Of a stretch of 64,000 bases of DNA, positions 12,040 through 24,082 are shown in pieces. The notes below the pieces were generated by a model. That model searched no databases. It was not told where the DNA came from and was given only the letters and a program-made list of their open reading frames with translations. The stretch comes from Fomitopsis serialis (Eukaryota; Basidiomycota; Agaricomycetes; Polyporales; Fomitopsidaceae): NCBI RefSeq assembly GCF_022376445.1, contig NW_025955014.1, positions 124,001 through 188,000 on the forward strand, written 5' to 3'. Position 1 is the stretch's first letter; each line of letters begins with the position of its first letter. Both the position numbers and the translations under genes were made by a program.

Positions 12040-14860
12040 AGCACCCGCCGTCCAATCACCGTCCGCCTACTTACACCCCACCGACCACTGGTACCGCAAC
12101 GACCTGTCCAGCAAGCCTGGCGACATGACACAGCATCTACTACAGTCCTCCGCCTCACGGTGGCCGCCACGGCTGTCCTCATTCCTCGCAGTGACTGTCT
12201 TCCCGCGTCCGTCTTTCCAAGTCCGGCTCGCAACATGCCATTAGAAATGCAGCCAACACGGTCCCTCATCGACATCTTCAGGTCTTCAGGCAAGAAAGAG
12301 TGCCCCGATGGTCCTCGTTGACTCATCCGATCGAGATTCGAAAGGCGCAGCCGCGGCGTCGACCCCAGACTCGCGACAGAGGCGCGTGGACCCACAACGT
12401 CTGTGCATCCCCTGTCTGGACGACGTTACCGCGCACTGGACGCAGGGACACGTCATACGCACAGTGGGGACAACGCTTCGGTCTCTCGCACGGACACCAG
12501 TAACCAGTTGCGATCATGCGCCAGGTGCACGGCTTTGTCCCGTCGCTTCAATCCGTCCCCCGCTTGGTCCGGCTCCGTGGCAACAGTGCGCTGGCAGGAG
12601 CCCTCGCCCCTGGACCTGAGCCACTGGCCCCCGCTGCGATTCTCTATCTCCACTGCATAAATAGGGCCCCGTCTCGCCAACAGTCTCTGCACAACCCATC
12701 CCCCGAACATGTCCTCTCCTCCACCCTGGCTATGGCTTACCGTGGTATCTCCAGCCCTGGCCTTATTGGCTCTGGACGACCCCAGTCAGCGCCTCCTTGT
12801 GAGTCGTACGCCCAGGATGTCGCCCCCCGCTCCCCGCTTACTCTCCTCGCAGTGCCCGGTAACAATCGCATGACGCTCCGCGGGTCCCCGCAAATCGCGC
12901 GGCGACTGAGGACACCGTCTGCTGTCCGAGCGAGTCCCCCGCATACACCCCACGCGCTCTCCCCCTGACCTCGCCTCCTCCCGCGACCCCCGCAGGGCCG
13001 CGACACCTGCCGAACCGGCCTTCCATTCGGTTTGCTGGACCGGATAGGCGCGCGTTCTCGAGGGCATCCCCAGCGGCGCGCCCCACCCGACCCGGACTCG
13101 CACACCGCCCAGCTGGTCGGCATCCGCACCTGCACTCCGCCGCGCGTCGTCGCCCATGCACCCGCCGCGCGACGCCAGCCTTGATCGTCATTGGACTGTA
13201 CCGCGATCCGGACACCCGCAGCGCGACTCGGAGATCCTGCCACGCCCGGTCTGGGGCCCGGACGGCATACCCAGTCAAGATCTATACCACGCCCGCGCCC
13301 CCACCCCACCCACTCCCAGCTGCGTTCTCAGCTGCGGACGCGCCGCGGGGCGCCCGCTCCGCCAGTCGGCAGACGATTGATAAAGACGACGAGTGCGGGT
13401 CGGGGGCGCGCCGTACTACCCACCTTCCGAGCCGTTGCACGGGTGGAGCTCAGGTTGCCGTGCAGGATGTCTGCGCCCCCTGGTCTTCAGCGGCACCCCC
13501 AGTGGGATCCGTATCTTGCCTCGGCCGACCTCCGCACTGGAAGATCATCATACTGTTCCAGCTGGCGGCGAGTCGCCTGCGCGCGCTGAACTTGAAGGGG
13601 TGGAGCCGCACTTGCACAACGGCGAGTCCTTCCGCAACGTCGTGAAGTCCGCAATCACGCTCGCTTGTACAGTCGACAGACAGTCGAGGGGGACAACGCG
13701 CGCGCATCGAGGGCGCGCTCGCACTCCTCACGAATCCCGCACTGGCCTGTCGACTGGGCTGCCGTCGCCGCCCGCCCGGCCTGCCTGCATCGTCGCACTG
13801 GCTTCAGAAGACAATCCCAGCGAAAGCCGGATCCCACATGGCCCGAACGCACACGAGCGATCGCAAGAGCCCGCGTGCTCATTGGCAAACCAGATGGCAA
13901 AGCGCACTGGACGTAACGGACGCCGTCGGGGGCTCGCTTGGCCAGTCCGCAGACGCTTGACTCGCCCAGGCTGCACTCGACCTTGCATACGTGATTCGAT
14001 GGAGGGGCGTTGACGAGCGGCCTGTGCCCCATCCTCATCCTCACCGCTCGCAGAGACGGAAACACCGCAACAAACCAATATAAACTGTTCGCGATGGAGG
14101 CGTAGAGGCCCGAGACTTACCAGGCACTCGGCTGATCGCACCATACCGCGTCCCTCAATGCTCACATAAATTCGCAGTAGAACACTATGTGGACTCTGCT
14201 CTCCCACTCATGTCACGTTAGACGTTACGGATTATCTCCCGCTGAACCGCAATACAAAATAATGTGGTAACCGAGCTGTCTGTCTGTTGAAGTCGGTGTC
14301 AGTAAGCAGTCTCAATATTATGTGGTCGCTCCCGTTGGCTGGTACGGGTTCATGCTGCATTGGTAGACTCACCGCGTTTGCTTGACGTGGGCATGGGCCC
14401 CGCATCCCAGCGTATCGACCCATGATCACTGACGTCTCGCTCGCGCATCCGCCCAATGCGGGCGACCTGCGCGCGAACGCTAACCCAAAGAACCGCAGTC
14501 ATATCCGCCGTCCTTCTCACACCACCGACATCGACGCACACGCACGCACGCTCCAGATCATGAACCGAGATGGGGAGATGGGGATAATCACAGTTTCGCC
14601 ACCCGCGGGCCACCCGCCAGCCACGGCCGTGTTCTCCGCATCGCGTCGGACATGGCGCCTTTTCCGGCACGGCCAGCCCTCGCAGGTAGTAAGTTCCCCA
14701 TGCGCGTGCAGTCATCCGCCCTCCCCCTGCGCCGCGGCGAGAGCCGATGCCCAATCACTCGACATGGGAGACGGTGGCGGCGCACCCTTGAACCTTATGC
14801 TTGACTTCAGGTCCCCGGGCTCACGCGCACGCACGCTTCTCGCCCTCTGTCCGTGGGCGA
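12040..14860. other. GC-rich stretch without a confident gene
   Basis: About 2.8 kb of GC-rich sequence with long open frames on both strands whose translations are Arg/Pro-rich and match nothing recognised. One spot looks gene-like: CATAAATAG at 12656-12664, then about 45 bases later an ATG at 12709 opening a short frame with a hydrophobic stretch (WLWLTVVSPALALLAL) that ends at a GTGAGT donor near 12799. No convincing second exon follows. It could be the remnant of a secreted or membrane-anchored protein gene. Confidence 0.3.
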
Positions 14861-14861
14861 G

Positions 14862-14870
14862 ATAAATACG
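14862..14870 (+). promoter_or_regulatory. TATA-like element of the GST gene
   Basis: GATAAATAC lies about 120 bases before the GST start codon at 14989, with a pyrimidine-rich leader between. Position and sequence fit a core promoter; no other element is certain. Confidence 0.4.
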
Positions 14871-14988
14871 CCCGCGCTCCGAACGGCCTGCGAACCCAAA
14901 CGCGCCTCGCTCCCAACCTCGATCCGCGTCCGCGCTACCCCACCGCCCGCTGCCCGTCCATCCACACCGATACGCGCGCCCCCGCACG

Positions 14989-15854
14989 ATGATCAAGCTG
15001 TACGGCTACCCGCCGTCGCACGCGACGCGCCGCGCCGCGCTCATCTTCAAGGAGCTCGGCCTCCCGTACGAGCTCGTCAAGGTCGACATGACCACGGAGG
15101 CGCACAAGGCCGCGCCGTACCTCGCCCAGCAGCCGTTCGGGCAGGTGCCGTACATCGACGACGACGGCCTCGTCCTCTTCGAGAGCCGCGCGATCGCGCG
15201 CTACCTCGTCGCCAAGTACGCGCGCCCCGAGCACAAGGCGCTCATGCCCACCCCCGCGGGCGACCTGGAGCGGTTCGCGCGGTTTGAACAGGCCGTGAGC
15301 GTGGAGATGAGCAACTTCGACGTGTACATGGGCGCGCTCTCGTGGGAGGTGATTTTCAAGAGGTGAGTGTCGCCCGTCCTCGGAGCTGTAGGAAGGGTCG
15401 TGAACTGGGTATGCCTCTGGGATGCGATTGAAGGTATACGGGGGTCATGACGGACGAAGCGATCGTCACGGACCTGCTGCAGACGCTAAACAGCAAGCTG
15501 GACGCGTACGAGGTCCTCCTGGCCAAGAACCGATACCTCGCCGGGGACGTGAGTGTGCTCCCGACTCTCGCCTTGCCTCTCTCACAGTGCGAGCTTTTCC
15601 AGGAAGTGACACTGGCGGACCTTTTCCACCTACCTTTCGGTAACACCCTGGGGAGCATGGGGTACGATCTGCTCACCACTTCGTCGAGGCCAAACGTGTC
15701 CCGGTGAGTCCCTGCGTCCCACGGTGTCGAATGCGATAGCAGTCCACGACTTGAGACCTGGAGACACCCCTTCGCGGCTGACGCCCGTCTCAATAGGTGG
15801 TGGAAGGACATCAGCTCGCGCCCGGCATGGCAAGCCGTGAAGGAGAATGCTTGA
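14989..15854 (+). CDS. Glutathione S-transferase
   Basis: Cytosolic detoxification enzyme that conjugates glutathione to electrophiles or reduces peroxides. Four exons: 14989-15362, 15434-15548, 15603-15703 and 15797-15854, 215 aa, a typical length. The N-terminal thioredoxin-like domain has the catalytic-type segment SHATRRAAL (Ser10), GQVPYIDDDG (cis-Pro) and ESRAIARYL (glutathione gamma-Glu binding). The helical C-terminal domain follows, with LNSKLDAYEVLL and a final SSRPAWQAVKE helix. The pattern is closest to the phi-like GSTs of fungi. Intron 2 (54 nt) contains no stop, so retention would insert 18 residues. A broken copy of the 3' part lies at 18640-19270, on the far side of kinase copy B. 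Confidence 0.9.
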
Positions 15855-16312
15855 TACCAGTGGAGCGAATTTCTCATGTGTGAGAATGCAAGTCGCAGTC
15901 TATGGGCAGCCTGTATTGAGAAGAAATATGACGTGTTCAGCCGATTGAGTATGCTCCGGGCTGCATTCGGCGCATGCAGGGTAACAGGGAAGCCTTACCT
16001 GAGAGTCGTTAGAGCATGCTGGTATAGAACTTGTTCGTGAGTCAAGCGTACTCTGCAGAGGGAGGTAGAGGGAGGTAAGGTTGGGGAGTTTGATTTTGCG
16101 CGTGGGTTTACGTAATGTACTTATGTAATGCAGATTTTGAGCTCGATTTACTGGTAAGTAGGTGTGGGTGGTTCAGCGAGACTTGACATTGGGTGGTTCA
16201 GCGAGACTTGACATTGTACGGCTCAGCGACACGGGCCCCCTACCTCCCGAAGACGGATGGGCAGGAGCCTGGAGTTTGGCTGGAACATCGACCCTTCTCC
16301 CAAACCAGCATC

Positions 16313-18398
16313 ATGTCCTCTCACAGCGAGCCACCAGAGGACTACGCAGTGTACTTTCCCCATCCTGTGCACCCCCTCGAAATATCTTTGGAGGTTGATA
16401 AGAACAGCAGCAGGCATCTCTCAAAGTTAGTCGAGGTTGTGATCAACAAACAACTTGGACCGGAAGTTGATCCCGAGGCTTACACATTGTTCAAGGTGCG
16501 TATCCATCTTATATCAGTCACGCTTGTAGTGACCATACTAGCCCCCTGGATTGTCGCTGGAACCCGGCGAGACGTTACTCGATCGCAGCCGCCAATGGCT
16601 TCGCGAATACCACGATAGTCGGGATTTCAAAATCCGGCCAACCGCCAAAGTGAGGAACGCTTTCCCTGAAGGACCGAGTCAGGATGATGTCGTCGACATC
16701 CTCGTCGTCACACCAGAGAGTGAGTCATCTCTACTGAGTGTTGGACATCTGCCTCACCCATAGCGCAGCCCTTGAAAGTCTGGACGACGTGGGAGCCCTT
16801 GCCGCTAGCCACAGGAAGGTCATTCGAGGTACGTTGTAGTGTTCTTACGTCCCTGGGCTGGCCAATTACCTTGTTCATCAGAACGCGAGAAGGAGGCCAA
16901 GAACGTCCGCACATCGTTACCTAGGCCGTCGGAAGGAATTACTACACATGTGCAGAAGCTCTTCAACGAATGCGGCGACCGTTTTCATGCAGGACGACCA
17001 CACGACAATTACGGTCCCCCAGTTGCCTTGTTCCACCCTACGTTGGGCCTGCTCGCATACCGCCTTCGCCATCTCGGCTCTGCGCTCCCCGAGGGCGAAC
17101 CCAATTATCTAGAACTAGGAAAGGTCCATTCCTTTATGGCACTAGCTTTGAATTGCTACGACGTCGGAGAAGACCGTATCCTGGCCATTGGGAGTCTCCT
17201 CGAAGATCTCCTTGCCTGCACACTCAGCTGGGACGTGCCCATCAGCGATATTCGCCCCAACATAGCCATGGGCGGCTCGAAACCATTCGGCTTCGTAGAA
17301 GTCAAAAACGAGGATGGATTGCATGGGGATGCCTTTCTGCAAGCAAGCCTTGATTACGCCAGGGTGGTGACAGATGATAAAAACGAGGTTTGACCGCCAA
17401 TCCGTGTGTGCACCGTGATGGCATGCTGACGAGGGACTCTGTAGCTGATACGGCAGCGACGACGTCGGTCCAACTATCCAGTCATCCTGATCAGCATCAG
17501 GGGCGATCTTCTCGAGATCGGGATCGCCGTGTATACCGATGGACCCTACATTGACCGCCTCTTCTCCGAGCGGTTGCGTCTGGACTTCTACCGGAACAAT
17601 AACGTACTCCGTGTCGCACGAGCCTTCAAGGCTGTGCAGCTTGCTACTGGCGAGCTTACCGAATTCTACGCGCGACTCGACGCTGCACCTCCCTCCAGCA
17701 GCATCACACATCTGTTTCCGTCACCCGTCCCGGTCCCCTCCTGCAAGGACAGCATGCCGTCCTTGACCTTCACGAATCGGATGTCTCGCGCCGGGGAGCT
17801 CTATCTTATGGCGAGGTCATCAGATCAGCGGTGTTCGCCCATCTACTTCGCCACCATGCCCAAATCGACTGGAGCTGGTGACACTCCGGACGGCGAAGTC
17901 GAGGTCATCGTCAAGTTCACCGCAAGGTACAATGCTGAGGCACACCGCATCCTCGCCGCGGCCGGATTGGCGCCTACTCTGCACGCTATTATCCCCGTCT
18001 GTGATCGCATCTTCATGGTCGTCATGGATCGGGTTGAAGGCGAGACGGCGTGGTCGTTCGAGCAGAGAAACGAACTCCTCCCGCACAGTGTCTACGCCGA
18101 CGTCAAGACCGCCGTCGACCTGCTCCACGAACACGACCTCGTGTTTGGCGATCTCCGGGCTCCCAACATTATGTGTGTTCGCAGGTCCGGTGGTGCTGGG
18201 TCCGACGAACACTGGAGTGCCATGCTGATTGACTTTGACTGGGCCGGGACTCACAGCAGTGCATCATACCCAGCAATCATGAACGACCAGCTATCGGATT
18301 GGATCCCCACCATGCGGCGACTAGGATTGATGCGGAAGGAGCACGATCTCGGCATGCTTGAACGGTTCAAGTTACTGTGCCAACCGACCGTTGCATGA
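16313..18398 (+). CDS. FunK1-type protein kinase, copy B
   Basis: Second FunK1 kinase, 626 aa, inverted relative to copy A. Exons: 16313-16495, 16542-16719, 16769-16828, 16882-17387 and 17445-18398. Exons 2-5 equal those of copy A in length, and exon 1 is one codon shorter. Motifs: VIVKF, FGDLRAPN and IDFDWAG. Most changes against copy A are scattered substitutions; exon 1 is the most diverged part. The paralogous block covers about 16273-18440, from shortly before the start codon to about 45 bases after the stop. It lies between the complete GST gene and the broken GST copy, so it sits inside a direct GST duplication. The last intron begins GTTTGA, weaker than the other donors, in both copies. 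No break seen; substrate unknown. Confidence 0.85.
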
Positions 18399-18639
18399 TC
18401 GTTTTCACTGGAACGGATTCGGTGTAGGGCGTAGGAGTACTCCCAAGGGAGAACACCGTGTATTACGCTCGAACCTGCAATACAACAAGCGCGTTACGAC
18501 AGACAAACACGCTGCAAATACTCCAGGTGGTCCTGGTTCGCACCCGCACCCGCGCCGCCCGAACGCGGCTACGAGATCGTGATCTTCGACGCCATCTCTG
18601 GCGTCGTCTTCGGGAACGTAACGGTCAACACGCCGTCCT

Positions 18640-19270
18640 CCATCCTCGTCGCCAAGTACGCGCGCCCCGAGCACATGGCGCTCATGCCCGCCCCGGGGGC
18701 GAGCGGTTCGAGTAGGCCGTGAGCGTGGAGATGAGCAACTTCGACGTATACACGGGCGCGCTCGCGTGGGAGGTGATTTTCAAGAGGTAAGTGTCGCCCG
18801 TCCTCGGAGCTGCAGGAAGGGTCGTGAACTGGGTGTGTCTCTGGGATGCAATGAAGATATACCGGGGTCATGACGGCCGAAGCGATCGTCGCGGACCTGC
18901 TGCAGACGCTGAACAGCAAACTCGACGCGTATGAGGTCCTCCGTCCATGAACAGGTACCTCGCTGGAGGCGTGAGTTTGCTCCCGGCTCTCGCCTTGCCT
19001 CTCTCACAGTGCGAGCTTTTCCAGGAAGTGACACTGGCGGACCTTTTCCACCTACCTTTCGGCAACACCCTGGGGAGCATGGGATACGATCTGCTCACCA
19101 CTTCGTCGAGGCCGAACGTGTCCAGGTGAGTCCGCGCAACCCATGTATTCGACATCAGTCCACCACTCGACGTCTGGAGGAACGCCTTCGGGGCTGACAC
19201 TCGTCCCAATAGGTGGTGGAAAAATATCAGCTCGCGCCCGGCATGGCAAGCCGTGAAGGAGAATGCTTGA
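18640..19270 (+). pseudogene. Broken glutathione S-transferase copy (3' part)
   Basis: Matches GST exons 1-4 from about residue 73 onward, including three of the introns. The 5' part of the gene is absent. Around 18690-18720 small deletions shift the frame and an in-frame TAG replaces the Gln codon before AVSVEMSN. A further change removes codons around YEVLL (18933-18955). The last exon (RWWKNISSRPAW) is preserved up to the TGA. Similarity to the intact gene continues past the stop to about 19457. Non-functional as a GST. Confidence 0.8.
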
Positions 19271-19844
19271 GACCAGTGGAGCGAATTTCTCATTCGTGTG
19301 AGAATGCAAGTCGCAGTCTATGGAGCAGCCTGTATTGAGAAGAAATATGACGTGTTCAGCCATCGAGTGTGCTGTGGCCTGCAATCGGCGCGTTCAGGAT
19401 AACGGCGAAGTCTTACCTGAGGGCCGTTAGAGCATGCTGGTCAGAACTTGTTCTTGAGGCGCATCTCGCCGTGCGACGAGGTCAAAATCCGTGACCAAAG
19501 TGTGAATGAGAGACAAACATCATTGCAGAAAAGGAGTAGAACGCGAAGGACGATAACCCAGAAACATGGATGCTCCATGCTGGACCAGTGAAGTCGTTGA
19601 GTGGTGCACAGTCGCCTCAAGAGCAAAATCTGCAGCATATACTCTGCGATTAGCCGTGGAACGGCCATTATATAGCACGGCTTGCAAAGAGCACACATCG
19701 CCAGACAGATGGCACAGCGACAGCCAGTAAAATAGACAACGGAGGCCAACTGCTGAGACCGGTCAGCCAGCCCTTCACGACGACGACGACGACAACCGCA
19801 CCGCGCACCTCTCATCCACGCACACCGACAGCACGCCCCCATCT

Positions 19845-20351
19845 CTATTTCTTCTTGTCCTTCTTCTTGTAGACACCCATGACGGACTCCGCGTCCGCCT
19901 TCATGTCCTTCAACGACCTGCCCTCCTCCACGGCGTCCGACTGCGCCATCCACGTCATATTCTGCGCGCCATACCCGCCGAGGCCCTCGAACCGCCTGTT
20001 GAACCTGCCCAGCCGGCCCGTGATGGCGTCCTCCTCCTCCGCCTCGCCCAGGAAGCGCGACGCGTTCCAGAGCGGCGTGTTCGTCGTGTCCTTGGAGAGC
20101 TTTAGCACGGAGCGCGGCGACGTCGTGTAGTGCGTGAACGTGCTCCCGTCGACGCGGACGACGACCTGCGGGAACTGTGGCGCAAAGGGCTTCGGGAGCA
20201 CGCGCTGGCGGTGCTTCCAGACGTGCGTGCGGCCGTAGGGCGATGAGGAGACCGACCGGACTTGTTGGAAGGCGTGGGGTCGGGAGGAGCCTACTAGTGC
20301 TGTCTTGAGGCTCGAGGAAGACGGGCCCGCCAGCGTAAAGACGGTGCTCAT
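19845..20351 (-). CDS. Mitochondrial large-subunit ribosomal protein bL31m
   Basis: Component of the mitochondrial 54S subunit, homologous to yeast Mrpl36 and bacterial L31. 168 aa from ATG 20351. The frame is open 22 codons further upstream, but the MSTVFTLAG start gives a normal Ser-rich import presequence ending near SVSSSPYGR. The family core is VVVRVDGSTFTHYTTSPRS, then LSKDTTNTPLWN. A fungal C-terminal extension follows and ends in a Lys-rich tail (KKKDKKK). Single exon. It lies tail-to-tail with the GST remnant and tandem with MIC26/27. Confidence 0.88.
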   Translation of the reverse strand: MSTVFTLAGPSSSSLKTALVGSSRPHAFQQVRSVSSSPYGRTHVWKHRQRVLPKPFAPQFPQVVVRVDGSTFTHYTTSPRSVLKLSKDTTNTPLWNASRFLGEAEEEDAITGRLGRFNRRFEGLGGYGAQNMTWMAQSDAVEEGRSLKDMKADAESVMGVYKKKDKKK

Positions 20352-20693
20352 GTTGAGTGGGATAGAATGGGACAGCCTCGAGAGAGGAAGGAGACGGCCC
20401 GCCCGGCGGTGATCCAAGTCAGGTTAAAGTGAGCTGGACAAACAGGCGCCCGACGGGGACGAGCGTAAGTTTTCCGAGAATGGCAATACCACACAATCCC
20501 AAGTGCATTCTCAGGTGAAGGAGGGGTCGAAGAATAGCAGTCACCACCCTAGCAATGAACTCGACGTAGTCGAAGTGAAAGCCAGACTTGGTAGTGTCTA
20601 GCTTGGTAGGATCCGGGCGGTTTCATCCTGGTTTGGATGAACCACAATGTTAAGGAGGACAGCTGCAGCATCTACAACGCGCGCACAAGTCTA

Positions 20694-21711
20694 TCATACT
20701 AGTCTCCTCGGAGGCTCGTCAGCCTTGCTCTCCGCCTGTGCAACCGCCTCGTGCACGTTCTGCTCCGTCGCGCCCTTGACCTCTTCCACCTTATGCGCCA
20801 CCACCGCAGCCGCCTCCCCCACCTTCTGCTGGGCCGCCACCGCCGCTCCGCGCGCCTGGCCCTCCACCGCGTGTGCAACGCCCTTGCTCCACCCAAGTGT
20901 CTCCTGCAGCTTCAGCCCCGTCGCCTCCTCGAGGCGCACGACCGCACGGAGCACGCCTGCCCCCGCCCGCTCGCGGCCCGCCGCGCTCGCGTCCTGCAGG
21001 CGCGCCCACGTCATCGCGCTGTGCGCCTTCGCGATCTCGTGCTTCTCCGCGACACCCGGGAAGTAGGCGTCCTCGAGCGCGCCGAGGTACGCGGAGACGT
21101 TGTGGCTCGTCTTGGGGAGGAAGTGGTTGAGGGAAAGGAGGAGCAGCGTGGGCGGGAGGGCGAGCCGCACGGGGAGGGCACGGTTCCGCGCGAGCACGGA
21201 GCCGGTGAGGGTCGCGACGCCGACGTAGAGGATCCCGGGTGTTAGAGGCTCGTCGGGGGCGACGAGGGACTTGATGCGTTCTGCGCAGACGCGAGGATGA
21301 GGCGTGCGAGGCGGGGAGCGGGAGACGGGCGAGACGCACTTTCGACAGACTCCTCTACGCTGATCCACCGCGAGACGACGCCCTGCACTTGCGCGCGGGC
21401 GTCGAGGTAGGTGTCGGTCACCGCTCTCCGTGCCTTTCCGATCTGCTTCTCGAGCTCGGAAGGTGTCTCAATGAGCAGAACATCTCGGGTCGGTTCAGGA
21501 TAGATAGGAAGCTACACCGTCCGTGCGTAGTTAGCGTGAGCGAAGGGTGAAAGAAGAAACGGAGCTGCTCGTGCGCACCTTGTCCTTCGAAGTCTGGGTC
21601 ACCGCGACCGCGGCAGCGGCGGTGGCAAGGACCGCCCTGCGTTGCTAGAGCAAGTTCACGTATCAGCAAGTCAAACACTGGAATAGAACATACCGCAAGC
21701 AAGCGCAGCAT
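20694..21711 (-). CDS. MICOS complex subunit MIC26/MIC27 (apolipoprotein O family)
   Basis: Inner-membrane subunit of the MICOS complex that shapes crista junctions. Four exons: 21711-21694 (18 nt), 21644-21579, 21511-21340 and 21280-20694, 280 aa, all phases closing. The N-terminus MLRLLAQRRAVLATAAAAVAV is a basic then hydrophobic import/anchor signal. Then comes LPIYPEPTRDVLLIETPSEL, the family signature, helix VTDTYLDARAQVQGVVSRW and the hydrophobic segments TPGILYVGVATLTGSVLA and LALPPTLLLLSLNHFLP. The C-terminal tail is an Ala/Glu/Lys-rich amphipathic helix. The first exon encodes only six residues and was placed because it alone joins in phase to the conserved exon 2. Confidence 0.88.
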
Positions 21712-22087
21712 AGAGGAGTATACGCGGATGGTCGTTCGTGGCTGCAGCGAACTCACCGGCGCCTGCACTCGGGCGAGCACTTCCCGGCAATGCCCGGACG
21801 AGCTCAGATTCCGATCTCATACATCGACCCAGCGGTAGTGCCATATGACGGTTCGTATGATACCAAGTTCGCACTCACTCAATTCAACAATCACTCTGGA
21901 CAACTTTGCTTCCAGGGACTTCACAACTCGTCGCACGTAGGAGTGCAATCCATCGATACACCAGTCCGCAAAGCAGTACTCTACAACAACATCGAGAAAC
22001 ACGGAGGTATACAGGTATTAGTCGTACAACAAACAGTCAGTCAATAGCAGTACATGTCCCATCCGAGATTATCAGCACGTTTTGGCG
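21712..22087. other. Intergenic, promoter side of MIC26/27
   Basis: Space between the MIC26/27 start and the stop of the membrane-protein gene, both on the minus strand. It should hold the MIC26/27 promoter and the terminator of the upstream gene. No clear TATA box or motif was seen. Confidence 0.4.
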
Positions 22088-23133
22088 TTAGTGAGGCTCG
22101 CCCTCATCCAACACTACCTCCTCCCGCGCGCGCACCCTCGCGATGCCAAACTCGACGTACGGTACGTCCTCCTGTTCGACATGATGGGACTCGTGGTGCG
22201 GCGCGGGCATGGCGACCAAGAAAGCTACGTCCAGTGCCCGGCCGTTCCGCGCAGACGACGGGGCGCTCTGTGGTGAAAGCTCGACGGCTTCCGGTTGCCG
22301 TAGGCCGGTGGAGGTGGCGGGTGCGGGGAGGACGGAGGCTCCCACGGAGGGCATGGGCATGATTGTTCGTAGTCGTTGGCGGAAGCGCGCGAACGTTGAC
22401 GGGCGTACGGGCGGGGAATGCGAATGCGGTGGCGTTGGCACAGGCCGACTTTTCCTTGAAGACGTCTTCGCCTCCCTCGCCGCCACGGGCTTGTATCACC
22501 AGAGGTCAGCTCACCCGCTCCCCGCGCAAGACCCGCCACCACTCACCATGACGGCGTTCCACCACCCGCCCCCGACGCTCCCCGCGCTGCTCGTGCTCTC
22601 CCTCCAGCCATGCAACCTCTCCTTCCCCTTGCCCTTTTCCCTCTCCGCGGGCGCATGCCCGAGATACACGTCGAACAGCTCCGGCTTCCGCGCGAGCAGC
22701 GCGGCCCGCTCGAAACTCACGCCCGGCGCGGGCACGCCGGATATGAGGCCGTCCCGAATGGCATCCGCGATGAGCTGCCGTTGTCTACGGCGGATGAGGT
22801 AGGAGCGCACGACGATCGCGGCGGAGACGGAGAGGAGCAGGAGGAGGGTCGCTATAAGGAGAAGTAGGGGGGTGCGTCAGTATATGCGGAGCTGACCCAT
22901 TACTGGAGAAGCCCAGCGCGGTGTACTCACCGAGGAACGTATACACTGTACATATTGTTCAGCCTCGGCCTAAGGATCCCAAGCGAGATCGACGTACGAT
23001 ATAGCGTAGCAGACGAGGTCGTGCCATCGTCCCCGCTCCCCGAAGAGCCCGAGTCCGCGCTCGAGCTCCCGGACGGCGCACTCGATGTGGCCGTCGCCGT
23101 CACAGAGATGTTCGTAAGCGGTTGGGTCGCCAT
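22088..23133 (-). CDS. Single-pass membrane protein, basidiomycete-type hypothetical
   Basis: Four exons: 23133-22998, 22945-22931 (15-nt micro-exon), 22851-22547 and 22489-22088, 285 aa. A Ser/Thr/Gly-rich N-terminus (about 1-42) is followed by one membrane segment, TLYLYTFLATLLLLLSVSAA (about 43-62), then a basic stop-transfer RRRQRQ. The topology suggests an exposed, possibly O-glycosylated N-terminus and a cytoplasmic tail of about 210 residues rich in Pro, Ser and Arg. The micro-exon encodes the middle of the membrane segment. Without it the frame meets a stop, which supports the model. I do not recognise a named family. A broken copy of the 5' part lies at 56345-56800. Confidence 0.75.
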
Positions 23134-24080
23134 CGCGTTAACGTTACGGAGGAGAGAGGAGGCGGTCGATGCGCCAGACGTGAGCTAGCACTTGTAGTAT
23201 GCGGATGCGATGCACAGTGCAGAAGGTTCCGCTCGATGTGCGAGCTGATCCGCAGGCCAGATGGTGGTCGTCAGTCGTGAGTGGTTGAGGGTCCAGTCAC
23301 CGTGGTGGGGGAACTGGAAGAGTCGGCGGGTGCTACCTGGCTAGTATGTAGCTCGGACGCCAGCGGAGGTTGTGCGGAACACCCGTCGGTTTGGAAGATG
23401 GGAGGGCGACAGTTGCTGTACCGTGTCCGCCGCTGGTCGTACGACCGTGCCCGCGATCAGCTCTGTGTGCGTTAGTCAGGCGCGAGGACACAGTACAAGT
23501 ATAGATCGTGTGAGCCGTCACTGGAGCGGCCAGCGGGCGTGGGTGGGACTCGATGGCGACGGTGGATGATTAACCCGTGTAGAGCAAGCGGGAGGTGTGC
23601 TAAAACATAGGATAGTATGATGTGTTTGGCCCTCGAACGAGCAAGGTAGACTTGATATCGGGGTTAAGTTAAGCTTCATGCAGAAGTGCTGTCAGATGCT
23701 CGCATTTCGCTACAGGCGCTTTGAAGTCACGGGATACATGTAGCCTCCGGTACATCGTAGAGACCGTGGAACGCAGAACACTGTACACCAATGCTGGGTT
23801 GACGGTCGCACAGAATGATGCGAATAGTTGATGTGGTAGTACAACAACAGCGGTGGTACTCGGTAGTCACGAAGGGGTCTGACCTTGTTGGGAACTAATG
23901 ATCAAGGCATGTGTATAGTAGGCGATGTCGGCCGCTGAGTCCGAGATGGCAGCCAAGAACGATATCAATTATTCAGAAGTGTGACGCATCATGAAAAAAA
24001 ATCCAGCAAAAGAGACGAGGTGAAAAGGTGTCGTACCGAATGCAACTGCGAACAATGGAGAGCAGCGAGGGTGATGTGCA
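23134..24080. other. Upstream region and paralogous intergenic sequence
   Basis: 23134-23310 is the upstream flank of the membrane-protein gene and is shared with 56600-56800. From about 23680 to 24080 the sequence is a diverged paralog of 27440-27800. No gene recognised. Confidence 0.45.
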
Positions 24081-24082
24081 TA

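Noticed and set aside
12300..14800. Many long open frames on both strands
   Set aside because: High GC removes stop codons by chance; translations are Arg/Pro-rich, overlap in several frames and show no domain.
18540..18640. Hsp20- or enzyme-like fragment before the GST remnant
   Set aside because: About 30 codons only, not enough to name a family.
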